Shown: piece by piece, positions 37,489-45,577 of the stretch
How the letters are laid out: every line of letters begins with the position of its first letter
Position numbering within the stretch: the first letter of the stretch is position 1
Source: Cohnella hashimotonis
Lineage (GTDB): Bacteria > Bacillota > Bacilli > Paenibacillales > Paenibacillaceae
Direction: 5' to 3'
DNA length: 64,000 bases
NCBI RefSeq assembly: GCF_030014955.1
Contig: NZ_JAGRPV010000001.1
Location: forward strand, 868,001-932,000
Program-made: the position numbers and the translations under genes
Notes under the pieces: model-generated
Databases searched by the model: none
What the model saw: the letters and a program-made list of their open reading frames with translations, nothing else
What the model was told of the DNA's origin: nothing

Positions 37489-38354
37489 AAAACGCGGAAC
37501 GCGGCATCGTTTCCAGTTACGATATGAAGAAGCCGCTGAACAAAGCGGTATACATCCTGATGTGCGTCGTCGTCGCCGTCATGTGCGTCAGCATGCTGTA
37601 TCCGATCGCGACCGCCTTGTTCAACGGGCTCAAGGCCAATGTCGAAGTGAACTCCTTTCCGCCGCACTTCCTGCCGCAGGAATGGCATTTCGACAATTAC
37701 AAGAAGGGCTGGGGCTTTATCGACCTCCCGCTATATTTGAGGAATACGATGCTGATCTTCGTCGGCAATATGGTCGTCACCGTCGTCGTCATCGGGTTCG
37801 CGGCGTTCAGCCTGTCGCGGCTGGATTGGCCGTACCGCAAGGCTGTCTACTATTTTTTCCTGGCGACGCTGTTCATCCCGCCGACGACGTATATCATCCC
37901 TAACTTCATCAACCTGCGCGATTTGCATCTGATGAACACATTCTGGGCGTTCTGGCTGCCGGCCGGGGCCAATGCGTTTTACCTGCTGCTGCTTAAGAGC
38001 TTCTTCGACGGCATCAACCAGGAGCTGTTCGAGGCGTTCCGCGTCGACGGCGCATCCGAGCCGCGCGTCTTCTGGCAGCTCGCCTTCCCGCTGTCCGTGC
38101 CGATTTTTGCGACGCTGGCCATTTTCGTCTTCGCCACGTCCTGGAACGACTGGTTCTGGCCGAGCATGGTCATGGGCGGAGAGCATTACCCGCTCGCGAC
38201 CGCGATCAAGAAGTTCGTCATCGACGCGCGTCGGCTCGACCTCAATATCCGCTTCGCCATCCTGACGATGATCATGATCCCGCCGATCGTAATCTTCCTG
38301 GTGTTCCAGCGCTTCATCGTGCGAGGTCTGCATCTGGGCGGGGTCAAAGGCTAA
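37485..38354 (+). CDS. Carbohydrate ABC transporter permease, MsmG/UgpE type
   Basis: 289 residues. The ATG overlaps the stop of the previous gene. Six helices are visible; the EAA loop reads ELFEAFRVDGASEPRVFWQL, with F replacing the usual second A, and the protein ends RGLHLGGVKG as is typical for this subunit. It partners with the preceding permease. After it the transcript can continue across a 196-bp gap to the binding-protein gene, but that gap also holds a candidate operator, so the lipoprotein gene may have its own promoter. Confidence 0.92.
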   Translation: MKNAERGIVSSYDMKKPLNKAVYILMCVVVAVMCVSMLYPIATALFNGLKANVEVNSFPPHFLPQEWHFDNYKKGWGFIDLPLYLRNTMLIFVGNMVVTVVVIGFAAFSLSRLDWPYRKAVYYFFLATLFIPPTTYIIPNFINLRDLHLMNTFWAFWLPAGANAFYLLLLKSFFDGINQELFEAFRVDGASEPRVFWQLAFPLSVPIFATLAIFVFATSWNDWFWPSMVMGGEHYPLATAIKKFVIDARRLDLNIRFAILTMIMIPPIVIFLVFQRFIVRGLHLGGVKG

Positions 38355-38416
38355 CGGGGCAACGAGTCGAAAAGTATGTGTTTATACGGAAAGTGTGCGG
38401 TTCTACGGTTCCGCAA

Positions 38417-38432
38417 TGTGCGATATTACGCA
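38417..38432. promoter_or_regulatory. Candidate operator upstream of the sugar-binding lipoprotein gene
   Basis: TGTGCGATATTACGCA matches the element at 33231-33246 in 15 of 16 positions. Downstream bases extend the palindrome (ACGCAC). It lies about 120 bp before the start at 38551, a position suited to an activator. Confidence 0.4.
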
Positions 38433-38550
38433 CCTCGCCGGATCGTAAACCTGCACACGATCGAAGTAGGAATGCACATCGCCCTGATGCAAACGCCTCC
38501 ATTATGATGAGCGTGTAACCATTTTATACCTATCGAAAAGGGGAGTTACC

Positions 38551-40014
38551 ATGCGCAAGACTTCAATAACCCTGGCCACGCTGGCCGCCTCGGCACTGCT
38601 GCTGTCCGCTTGCGGCGGCAATAACAACAACAATGCTTCGAGTTCCTCGTCCGCCGCGCCGGCTTCGTCCTCGGCCGCGCCTTCCACGGAAGCCAGCGGC
38701 AGCCCGAGCGCCGCGCCCGCCGATGACCTTACGCAAAAGAAAGTGACGATCAGCATCTACTACCCGACGCCGGACCTCGTGGAGAAGCGCGCGCTCGAAG
38801 ACGACAAGATCAAGCGTTTCAACGAAGTTTATCCGAACGTCACGATCGTCAAGAGCGACTGGCAGTACAACCCCAACGAGATCGGCATGAAGATGGGCGC
38901 TGGCGAAGCGCCGACCCTGTTCAACACGTACGCCACCGAAGGCAAGTTCCTCGCCGAAAAAGGCTGGGCGGCCGACATTACGGACCTGTTCAACGCCTAC
39001 CAATATAAGGACCAGATGAACCCGATCCTCCAGGATCAATTCATTCTCGGCGACAAAGTATACGGCATCGCGCAGCAGGGCTACGTGACCGGCACCGTCG
39101 TCAACAAGAAGCTGCTTGATGACAAGGGCGTGGCCGTACCGTCCTACGACTGGACGTGGGACGACATGCTGAAGACGGCGCAGGGCGTCGCCGATCCGGG
39201 CAAGGGCATCGCGGGCATCGCGCCGATGGGCAAGGGCAACGAGGCCGGCTGGAACTGGACCAACTTCCTGTTCGAAGCGGGCGGCGAGATCCAGAACGTC
39301 GCGGACGGCAAGGTTACTTCGGCGTTCAATAGCGACGCAGGCGTTAAAGCGATGGACTTCTACAACAAGCTGGCATGGGAAGCCAAGGCGATTCCGAAGG
39401 ATTGGGCGCTCGGATGGGGCGATGCCGTAGGCGCATTCGCGCAAGGACGCACGGCCATGGTCATCGCAGGTCCGGACGGTCCCGTCGACCAGGCGTTGAA
39501 TCAAGGCGGCATGAAGCCGGAGGATGTGCTCGTGTACCCGATGCCGGCAGCCCAAGCAGGCGGCAAGCACACCGGCGTACTCGGCGGCGACTTCCTCGTC
39601 ATCAACCCGAACGCCACCAAGGATGAGCAGGCGATCGCGTTCCAATACGCCGTGTTCGACTACTTCTCCGACAAAGGCCTCGCTTCCGTCGAAGAGAACA
39701 TCCAGGCGCGCAAGAAGGACAACAAGTACTTCATTCCGCCGGTCATCCAGTACTTCAAGGACGACTCCGAATACGGCAAAAAGGTCCGCGACGTCTACGC
39801 CAAGTACGACAACGTCTACCAATACAACGCGGATTCCCAGGCGCTGCTCGACGGCAAGCCGGAAGCGCAGTACAACACGCAGGACTACTACGCCACGATG
39901 ACCAACGTCATCCAGGAAGTGTTCTCCAAGAAGGGCACCGATGTCAAAGCTCAGCTTGACGCCGCTGCCAAGACGATGCAATCCAAGTTCTACGACGCCA
40001 TCAAGCCTGAATAA
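38551..40014 (+). CDS. Sugar-binding lipoprotein of the MsmEFG-type importer
   Basis: 487 residues. ATG 38551 follows AAAAGGGGAG. The lipobox LLSAC places the lipidated cysteine at residue 21, followed by an Asn/Ser/Ala-rich tether. The mature part is a type 1 sugar-binding protein (KKVTISIYYPTPD, then ADITDLFNAYQYKDQM and FAQGRTAMVIAGPDG). It delivers a sugar to the two permeases upstream and may also inform the YesM-type kinase. The following GH31 alpha-glucosidase gene hints at an alpha-linked glucoside or xyloside, but the repeat-flanked nuclease separates them. Confidence 0.93.
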   Translation: MRKTSITLATLAASALLLSACGGNNNNNASSSSSAAPASSSAAPSTEASGSPSAAPADDLTQKKVTISIYYPTPDLVEKRALEDDKIKRFNEVYPNVTIVKSDWQYNPNEIGMKMGAGEAPTLFNTYATEGKFLAEKGWAADITDLFNAYQYKDQMNPILQDQFILGDKVYGIAQQGYVTGTVVNKKLLDDKGVAVPSYDWTWDDMLKTAQGVADPGKGIAGIAPMGKGNEAGWNWTNFLFEAGGEIQNVADGKVTSAFNSDAGVKAMDFYNKLAWEAKAIPKDWALGWGDAVGAFAQGRTAMVIAGPDGPVDQALNQGGMKPEDVLVYPMPAAQAGGKHTGVLGGDFLVINPNATKDEQAIAFQYAVFDYFSDKGLASVEENIQARKKDNKYFIPPVIQYFKDDSEYGKKVRDVYAKYDNVYQYNADSQALLDGKPEAQYNTQDYYATMTNVIQEVFSKKGTDVKAQLDAAAKTMQSKFYDAIKPE

Positions 40015-40028
40015 TTCGTTGAAAGAAG

Positions 40029-40062
40029 CGCCGTGCGGGCTCTGGCTCGCGCGGCGTTTTCT
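40029..40062 (+). terminator. Intrinsic terminator after the sugar-binding lipoprotein gene
   Basis: CGCCGTGCG (40029-40037) pairs with CGCGCGGCG (40048-40056), one G-U pair included, followed by TTTTCTT. Confidence 0.85.
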
Positions 40063-40097
40063 TATGTAGCTACTCAAGAGACGGCTCACCGTGTGTT

Positions 40098-40583
40098 GCG
40101 GAAGTAATCCCGGTTGGAAATAAATGAACGAGCTCAGGCCGACGGTCTGCCGCCGAAGTCTCGGTCAGGAACAAACGAACCCGCCCACCTTGTCTTCCGC
40201 CACCGAAGTCTCGGTCAGGAACAAGCTAGCCATTTTGCGCCGTAGTACCGCCTTTGATGTTCTGGTTTAGGAACAAACTAGCTAACTAGCATCGGCGCTC
40301 CGCCATCAAAGTCTCAGTCAGGAACAAACTAGCCATCTTGCGCCGTAGTACCGCCTTTGAAGTCCTGAATAGGAACAAACTAGCTAACTCGTGCCGACAA
40401 ACTGCCGCCGAAGTCTCGATCAGGAACAAACGAACCCGCCCACCTTGTCTTCCGCCACCGAAGTCTTGGTTAGGAACAAACTAGCTAACTAGCATCGGCG
40501 CTCCGCCGTCAAAGTCTCAGTCAGGAACAAACTAGCTAACTCACACCGGCGGTCTGCCGCCGAGGTCTCGGTTAGGAACAAAA
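40098..40583. repeat. Left array of ~51-bp imperfect repeats
   Basis: Nine clear units plus one worn unit at the left edge. Each has the core GAAGTCTCGGTCAGGAAC, with copies starting at 40155, 40205, 40256, 40308, 40359, 40410, 40460, 40511 and 40562, so the period is 50-52 bp. The stretches between cores are not unique: four related types recur (for example CGAACCCGCCCACCTTG at two places and CTAGCTAACTAGCATCG at two places). This higher-order pattern argues for duplication, not spacer capture. The same core occurs in the opposite orientation on the other side of the nuclease gene. Confidence 0.92.
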
Positions 40584-40617
40584 ACCTTCTATGACGTCGC
40601 TCCCCCTCCAATTCTGG

Positions 40618-41310
40618 TCACATCTGATTTCTATACAGTCTCGGCAGCACAGCGTAACTTGTTATCCGTCCGCTTGGCGATCGGTTTGATTTAACGAATC
40701 CTTTGGCGTCAAGCGCTTGCAATCCTATGAAGGCAGCTTGATGGCCTATTTTGAGCGCGGACATGACCTCTCTGATTTTAATTGTATTTCTCTGCTTGCC
40801 GCACCAATGCAGAATGGCACGTTCATGCAGGCTGATCTCCGCAGAGGTTGCTCCCAAGTTGCCGTATCCCCAAGCCGCCATCGCAACTAGTAGCGTTTGC
40901 TGGCAACGTTTAGGTTTCTCCAACATATCGTCTCTACTAAAACGTAGTATGTGCCAGCCGTCGATGAGGAGGAGATTTTGCCGTTCCAGATTATCCGCGA
41001 ATCGATATCGGTTAACATCTCTTAAATGAGTTCCGAAAGCGTCCGACTCCACGAACATCCCCCTATATGCGCCAGGCGGTATGTAAGCATTGTCAACGAA
41101 TCGAATGACTCCATTATAGTCAGCCACTTCGTATTCGGGATGGATATAATTGAGATTGCCCACGGCTGGCCACCATACATTCTTAAGCGCCAACTTTTCA
41201 TTGTATCTGTCGACGTCCTTCAATCTCCTTTTTCTCTCGCCTTTGCTGCTACGAATCGCCTTTGCCAGCATTTCTTGATACGCGGCCTCGAACAAGCGGT
41301 CTGCCATCAT
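40618..41310 (-). CDS. PD-(D/E)XK/DUF559-like nuclease with C-terminal helix-turn-helix
   Basis: 230 residues. ATG at 41310 is chosen because AGGGAGGAATTA stands directly before it on the minus strand; the open frame extends seven codons further to a TTG. The middle part resembles Vsr/DUF559-type restriction-like endonucleases: D73 in FVDNAYI, E88 and D90 in MFVESDAFGTH, then RFADNLERQNLLLIDGWHIL with the usual terminal strand LRFS. Residues about 155-225 look like a winged helix (TIKIREVMSALKIGHQAA). It stands alone between two divergent repeat arrays, 35 bp from the left one and about 165 bp from the right one. The target and biological role are unknown. Confidence 0.7.
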   Translation of the reverse strand: MMADRLFEAAYQEMLAKAIRSSKGERKRRLKDVDRYNEKLALKNVWWPAVGNLNYIHPEYEVADYNGVIRFVDNAYIPPGAYRGMFVESDAFGTHLRDVNRYRFADNLERQNLLLIDGWHILRFSRDDMLEKPKRCQQTLLVAMAAWGYGNLGATSAEISLHERAILHWCGKQRNTIKIREVMSALKIGHQAAFIGLQALDAKGFVKSNRSPSGRITSYAVLPRLYRNQM

Positions 41311-41334
41311 TAATTCCTCCCTCGGTAACAAAAT

Positions 41335-41373
41335 AAAAAAGCCGCCCGTCCGAATGACTTCGGAGCAGACGGC
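41335..41373 (-). terminator. Terminator/attenuator-like hairpin before the nuclease gene
   Basis: On the minus strand a stem with inner TCCGAA/TTCGGA and outer GCCG/CGGC is followed directly by TTTTTT. It lies only about 15 bases upstream of the nuclease ribosome site. It could end incoming transcription or act as an attenuator. Confidence 0.65.
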
Positions 41374-41474
41374 CTGTGCTTCAGGCTGACATTTGATTGC
41401 TTATGTTATTAACATATATGAATTTTCCCAAATACACAAGAGACAGGAATTTCAGCCCAGGCTTGAGTGAGGGA

Positions 41475-41655
41475 GTTCCTGACCGAGACTTCTGCGGCAG
41501 AATGGCGCGGAAAATAGTCGAGTTAGTTTCTAGCCGAGACTTCTGCGACTGAGAGGCGTGGAGAGCGGCTGGTTAGTTCCTGACCGAGACTTCTGTGGCA
41601 GAATGGTGCGGTAAATAGTCGAGTTAGTTTCTAACTGAGACTACGGCGGCAGAAA
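41475..41655. repeat. Right array of the ~51-bp repeats, inverted
   Basis: Four units start at 41475, 41526, 41576 and 41627 (period 50-51 bp). Their core, GTTCCTGACCGAGACTTC, is the reverse complement of the left-array core. The arrays therefore point away from each other around the nuclease gene. Of the remaining gap between 41311 and 41782, bases 41400-41460 are AT-rich and could hold the nuclease promoter; 41656-41782 is the leader of the alpha-glucosidase gene. Confidence 0.9.
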
Positions 41656-41782
41656 GAAGGTAAGCATGTTCACTCGCTCAATTCCGTAATCCTGCGCATA
41701 CATTGCGTAGCCCCGCTTATTACGCTCCCGCACGGCGTTTGCTAAGATGGAGCAATCTTAATAGGCAGAGGGGTTACGGCGC

Positions 41783-44233
41783 ATGTTGACTAGCGAAGAG
41801 ATTCATCCCGATCATCAAGGTCCGGGCAAGGACCCGTATAAGCACTCGCTCAGCCGGATCGGTAACCTGACCGGCGCCGCACGGTTGGAAGACGGAGCCG
41901 TTATTCTTTACGGCGACAACGCGAATCTGGCGGTCGTCCCCGTGGCGCCGGGCATTTTAAGACTCAAAGTCTTTTTCGGCGAAAACGCTCCCGATCTCGG
42001 TACGACGCCCGCCATCTTGCCGCTAGCCGGACCTGGAGACAGCGTGTTGACCGAAGACGAGGAAGCTTACACGATCGCTTCGCCGGGCCTGCGGGCGGTC
42101 GCCGTCAAGTCTCCTTTCGGCGTCAAGGTCTATGACGACCGCGGCGGGCTGCTGGCCAACCTGTTCGGCATCGAATGGAACGAGAAGCGGGCGCAGACGG
42201 CGCTGCTGGCGATGGACGATCAATCTCACTTTTACGGGCTCGGCGAGAAGACGGGCTTTCTCGATAAAAAAGGCGAGCGCTACGAAATGTGGAACAGCGA
42301 CGTATACGCGCCGCATGTGCCGGATATCGAGGCGCTGTACCAGTCCATCCCGTGGAGCATTCATTTCCGTTACGGCGCTCCTGCTTACGGCGCGTTGCTG
42401 GACAACCCGGGCCGGACCGCATTCGATATGCGCACCCGCGCGGACCGCTATCAGATCTCGGCGGAGAAAGGCGCGCTGGATCTCTACATCGTCCAGGGAC
42501 CGACGCTCAAGGATATCGTCCGCAACCTCACGGCGCTCACCGGGCGCATGCCGCTGCCGCCGAAGTGGTCGATCGGCTATCAGCAGTCCCGCTACAGCTA
42601 TATGAGCCAGGATGAAGTGCTGCAGGTGGCGCGGACCTTCAGGAAAAAGAAGATTCCTTGCGACGTGCTGTACCTGGACATTCATTATATGGACGAGTAC
42701 CGCGTGTTCACCTGGGATCCCGTGGCGTTCCCGCGTCCGCTGGAGATGATGCGCGAGCTTGAGGCGCTTGGCTTCAACCTGGTTCCGATCGTCGATCCGG
42801 GGGTGAAAAAGGACCCCTCGTATCCCGTCTATCGGCAGGGCGTCCACAACGGGTACTTTTGCCGCAAGCTCGAGGGCGAGATCTTCATTGGTCCGGTGTG
42901 GCCGGGTCCGAGCGCGTTTCCGGACTTTACGGACGACGGCGCAGCAGCTTGGTGGGGGGATCTTCACGTTCATTACGCGAGCCACGGCATCAAAGGCATC
43001 TGGAACGATATGAACGAACCGTCCGTCTTCAACGATTCCAAGACGATGGACCTTGATGTCGTTCACGCCAACAATGGCGATCCCAGGACGCACGGCGAGC
43101 TGCACAATTTGTACGGCATGCTGATGTCGAAGGCGACGCAGGAAGGCATGAAGCGTCACCTGAACGGCGAGCGGCCCTTTGTTCTGACGCGTGCGGGCTA
43201 TGCGGGCATCCAGCGATATGCGACCGTATGGACGGGCGACAACCGGGCTTATTGGGAGCATCTAGCGATGAGCATTCCGATGGTGCTTAATCTGGGCTTG
43301 TCGGGCGTCGCGTTCGCGGGACCGGATATCGGCGGCTTCTCGCATCATACGACGGGCGAGCTGCTGGCGCGATGGACGCAGGTTGGCGCGTTCACTCCAT
43401 TCTGCCGCAATCACAGCGCCATCGATACGATCCGGCAAGAACCGTGGCTGTTCGGGGAAAAGGTGGAAGACATCTGCCGCAGCTATATCGGTCTGCGATA
43501 TCGGCTCATGCCGACGCTGTATTCGTTGTTCTACGAGGCGTCCGAATCGGGACTCCCGATCGTGCGGCCGCTGCTCATGGAATATCCGGACGATGCGAAC
43601 GTATATAACCTGTGCGATCAGTTCCTTTTCGGTCCAGACCTGCTGATCGCACCCATCTTGCGTCCCGGCACGTTCTCGCGTGCCGTCTACTTGCCGGCAG
43701 GCATCTGGTTCGATTACTGGACGGGCGAGCGTCACGAAGGCGGCCGTTGGATCTTGGCTCATGCGCCACTCGAGACGATGCCGATGTACATCCGCGCGGG
43801 CGGGATCCTTGCCGAGCAGCCGCTCGCGATGTATGCGGACGACGCAGCCGCGCAGTCAGAGCCGCTCGCGCTGACCGTATTTGCGGGAGAAGACGGTCGA
43901 TTCCGTCTATATGAAGACGATGGCAGGACATACGCCTATGAGCAAGGGTCGTATCGGCTTCGCGAATTCAGCTGGTCGGAGCAAAAAGGCGCTGGCACGC
44001 TGCGCTGCGAGCTGGCGCACGACGGCTTGCCGCACGACCGCGAGGCGGAGGAGGCGGGCTCGGCTGTCGCCAAGCAGACGCTTCGGATTGTCGTACGGCA
44101 GATGCCTTCGGCGCCTGCGCAGGCGATCTCCTCTGGCGCTTCGCTGCGCGAATGGACATACGACATCGAATCCCGGCAGCTTCGCGCTGTCGTCGAAGAC
44201 GTGGCGGGCAGCTTCGAGCTGCGGTTTTTCTAA
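41783..44233 (+). CDS. Alpha-glucosidase/alpha-xylosidase, GH31
   Basis: 816 residues with no signal peptide, so cytoplasmic. ATG 41783 follows AGAGGGG. An N-terminal galactose-mutarotase-like domain precedes the TIM barrel. The catalytic nucleophile is D409 in GIWNDMNEPSVF and the acid/base D486 in VWTGDNRAYWEH; the FYGLGEKTGFLDKKG motif is family-typical. A proximal beta domain (ADQPL-like region near LPAGIWFDYWTGE) and a distal domain follow. It removes non-reducing alpha-glucosyl or alpha-xylosyl units. It could process sugars brought in by the transporter at 36.5-40 kb. Confidence 0.94.
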   Translation: MLTSEEIHPDHQGPGKDPYKHSLSRIGNLTGAARLEDGAVILYGDNANLAVVPVAPGILRLKVFFGENAPDLGTTPAILPLAGPGDSVLTEDEEAYTIASPGLRAVAVKSPFGVKVYDDRGGLLANLFGIEWNEKRAQTALLAMDDQSHFYGLGEKTGFLDKKGERYEMWNSDVYAPHVPDIEALYQSIPWSIHFRYGAPAYGALLDNPGRTAFDMRTRADRYQISAEKGALDLYIVQGPTLKDIVRNLTALTGRMPLPPKWSIGYQQSRYSYMSQDEVLQVARTFRKKKIPCDVLYLDIHYMDEYRVFTWDPVAFPRPLEMMRELEALGFNLVPIVDPGVKKDPSYPVYRQGVHNGYFCRKLEGEIFIGPVWPGPSAFPDFTDDGAAAWWGDLHVHYASHGIKGIWNDMNEPSVFNDSKTMDLDVVHANNGDPRTHGELHNLYGMLMSKATQEGMKRHLNGERPFVLTRAGYAGIQRYATVWTGDNRAYWEHLAMSIPMVLNLGLSGVAFAGPDIGGFSHHTTGELLARWTQVGAFTPFCRNHSAIDTIRQEPWLFGEKVEDICRSYIGLRYRLMPTLYSLFYEASESGLPIVRPLLMEYPDDANVYNLCDQFLFGPDLLIAPILRPGTFSRAVYLPAGIWFDYWTGERHEGGRWILAHAPLETMPMYIRAGGILAEQPLAMYADDAAAQSEPLALTVFAGEDGRFRLYEDDGRTYAYEQGSYRLREFSWSEQKGAGTLRCELAHDGLPHDREAEEAGSAVAKQTLRIVVRQMPSAPAQAISSGASLREWTYDIESRQLRAVVEDVAGSFELRFF

Positions 44234-44303
44234 AAAAATACGACTTCGCACAAAGCATTCGGCGGCACGTTCGCTCGATCACACAAATAAACGTTCATGA
44301 ACA

Positions 44304-44337
44304 GGCGGTCTACGGCACTTCAGCCGGAGACCGTTTT
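44304..44337 (+). terminator. Intrinsic terminator after GH31 gene
   Basis: CGGTCT (44306-44311) pairs with AGACCG (44328-44333), with an inner GGC/GCC pairing, followed by TTTT. Confidence 0.75.
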
Positions 44338-44383
44338 CCGTATGTTCGGGGCTTACCCGGCATGCAGCAATAGCATTTAATAA

Positions 44384-44434
44384 ATATAATATATAATATA
44401 TTTTATTGAACAACTCATTATCATTATATATAAT
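44384..44434 (+). promoter_or_regulatory. Promoter with two AT-rich candidate GntR sites
   Basis: TTGAAC (44406-44411) is 17 bases from TATAAT (44429-44434). The -10 box is the right half of the perfect 12-bp palindrome ATTATATATAAT (44423-44434), also found at 48859-48870. Upstream, ATATAATATATAAT (44384-44397) is identical to 47969-47982 in front of the GntR gene. A repressor bound here would block the promoter. Confidence 0.55.
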
Positions 44435-44471
44435 ACATAATTATCACACTGAATGATGAAGGAGGATTGCC

Positions 44472-45494
44472 ATGAAGGCTTTAGTTTGGACCGCAGCGGA
44501 ACAAATGGCATGGGAGGAGAGGGAGCTTCCCGTTCCTCATGCGCATGAAGTCCTCGCACGCGTGGAGGCAGTAGGCATTTGCGGCTCGGAGATTGAAGGT
44601 TTCCTCGGCCATAACAGTCTTCGCAAGCCCCCATTAATTATGGGGCATGAGTTCTGCGGCGTGGTTGAACAAGTAGGAAGCCAAGCGGACGAAGCGCTGA
44701 TCGGCAAAAAAATCGTGGCGAATCCGTTGCTCTTCTGCGGGATTTGCGCCCGGTGCCGCAAAGGTGCGACTCATTTGTGCGACAACCGGAAGATTATCGG
44801 CATCCACCGTTCCGGCGCGTTTGCGGAACGAGTGATCGTTCCCGCCGCGTCGGTCGTCGAAGTGCCCGATTCGATGAGCGCGCATCGCGCGGCGCTCGCG
44901 GAGCCGCTCGCTTGCTCGCTTCGCGCGACCCGCAGGGCGATGGAGCGCCATCTCGTCCCGCATGTCGTCGTATTCGGCGCCGGCGGCATCGGTTTGCTTA
45001 GCGCGATGACGGCTTCCCTCCTGGGAGCGGCGAAGGTGATGGTGGTCGATACCAACCCGGATCGGCTCGCGATGTGCCGGAGGATTGGCATCCAAGAGAC
45101 GGTCAACGCTCGCGAGGACAAGCTGGAAGAGAAGGCGAAGCTTGCGTTCGGTTCGAAAGGGGTCGATGTCGTCATCGACGCCGCAGGCTTTCAACCGTCC
45201 AGGGAAGCGGCGATTCGGCTGCTCAATCCCGGCGGAAACTTGATGAATATCGGGCTTGGAATCGATGAGACGATACTGCCGATCAATTATGCCATCCGCC
45301 ATGAAATCGAGATTCTGGGCTCGTTCTGTTACTCGCGCCAGGATTTTCAGGATGCGGTGGATTTATTGGCCGCCGGAAAAATAACGGAGGCGGGTTGGAC
45401 GGAGACTCGTTCGCTTTCCGAAGGGTTCCAAGCGTTTAAACAATTAGTTGCAGGGCAAGTCACCAGCGGAAAGATCCTTTTAATTCCGCAGTAA
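44472..45494 (+). CDS. Zinc-dependent MDR-family dehydrogenase
   Basis: 340 residues. ATG 44472 follows AGGAGGATTGCC. The catalytic zinc site is visible as C38 in VGICGSE plus GHEFCG, and the structural zinc lobe as CGICARCRKGATHLC. The Rossmann motif is VVFGAGGIGLLSAM with the acidic D of VVDTNPDR, favouring NAD. It resembles sorbitol, galactitol-phosphate and threonine dehydrogenases. Its promoter shares AT palindromes with the GntR gene and the transporter operon, so it probably oxidises a sugar alcohol or sugar acid of the same pathway. The substrate is unknown. Confidence 0.87.
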   Translation: MKALVWTAAEQMAWEERELPVPHAHEVLARVEAVGICGSEIEGFLGHNSLRKPPLIMGHEFCGVVEQVGSQADEALIGKKIVANPLLFCGICARCRKGATHLCDNRKIIGIHRSGAFAERVIVPAASVVEVPDSMSAHRAALAEPLACSLRATRRAMERHLVPHVVVFGAGGIGLLSAMTASLLGAAKVMVVDTNPDRLAMCRRIGIQETVNAREDKLEEKAKLAFGSKGVDVVIDAAGFQPSREAAIRLLNPGGNLMNIGLGIDETILPINYAIRHEIEILGSFCYSRQDFQDAVDLLAAGKITEAGWTETRSLSEGFQAFKQLVAGQVTSGKILLIPQ

Positions 45495-45577
45495 GCCCAG
45501 GTCCTTCGTTTTGACAGCATCCCCGTCTCGCTTGACGTCATTGTTATTCGCTATTCTTGAGCAAAGGATCGGATACT

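Noticed and set aside
40098..40583. CRISPR array, because of ~21-bp cores at regular ~51-bp spacing
   Set aside because: Cores are imperfect, the intervening segments are related to each other and recur, no leader or cas gene is present, and the same motif occurs inverted on the other side of the nuclease gene.
41335..41373. T-box or other named attenuator before the nuclease gene
   Set aside because: No T-box sequence or specifier-type structure is seen; only a plain terminator hairpin can be supported.
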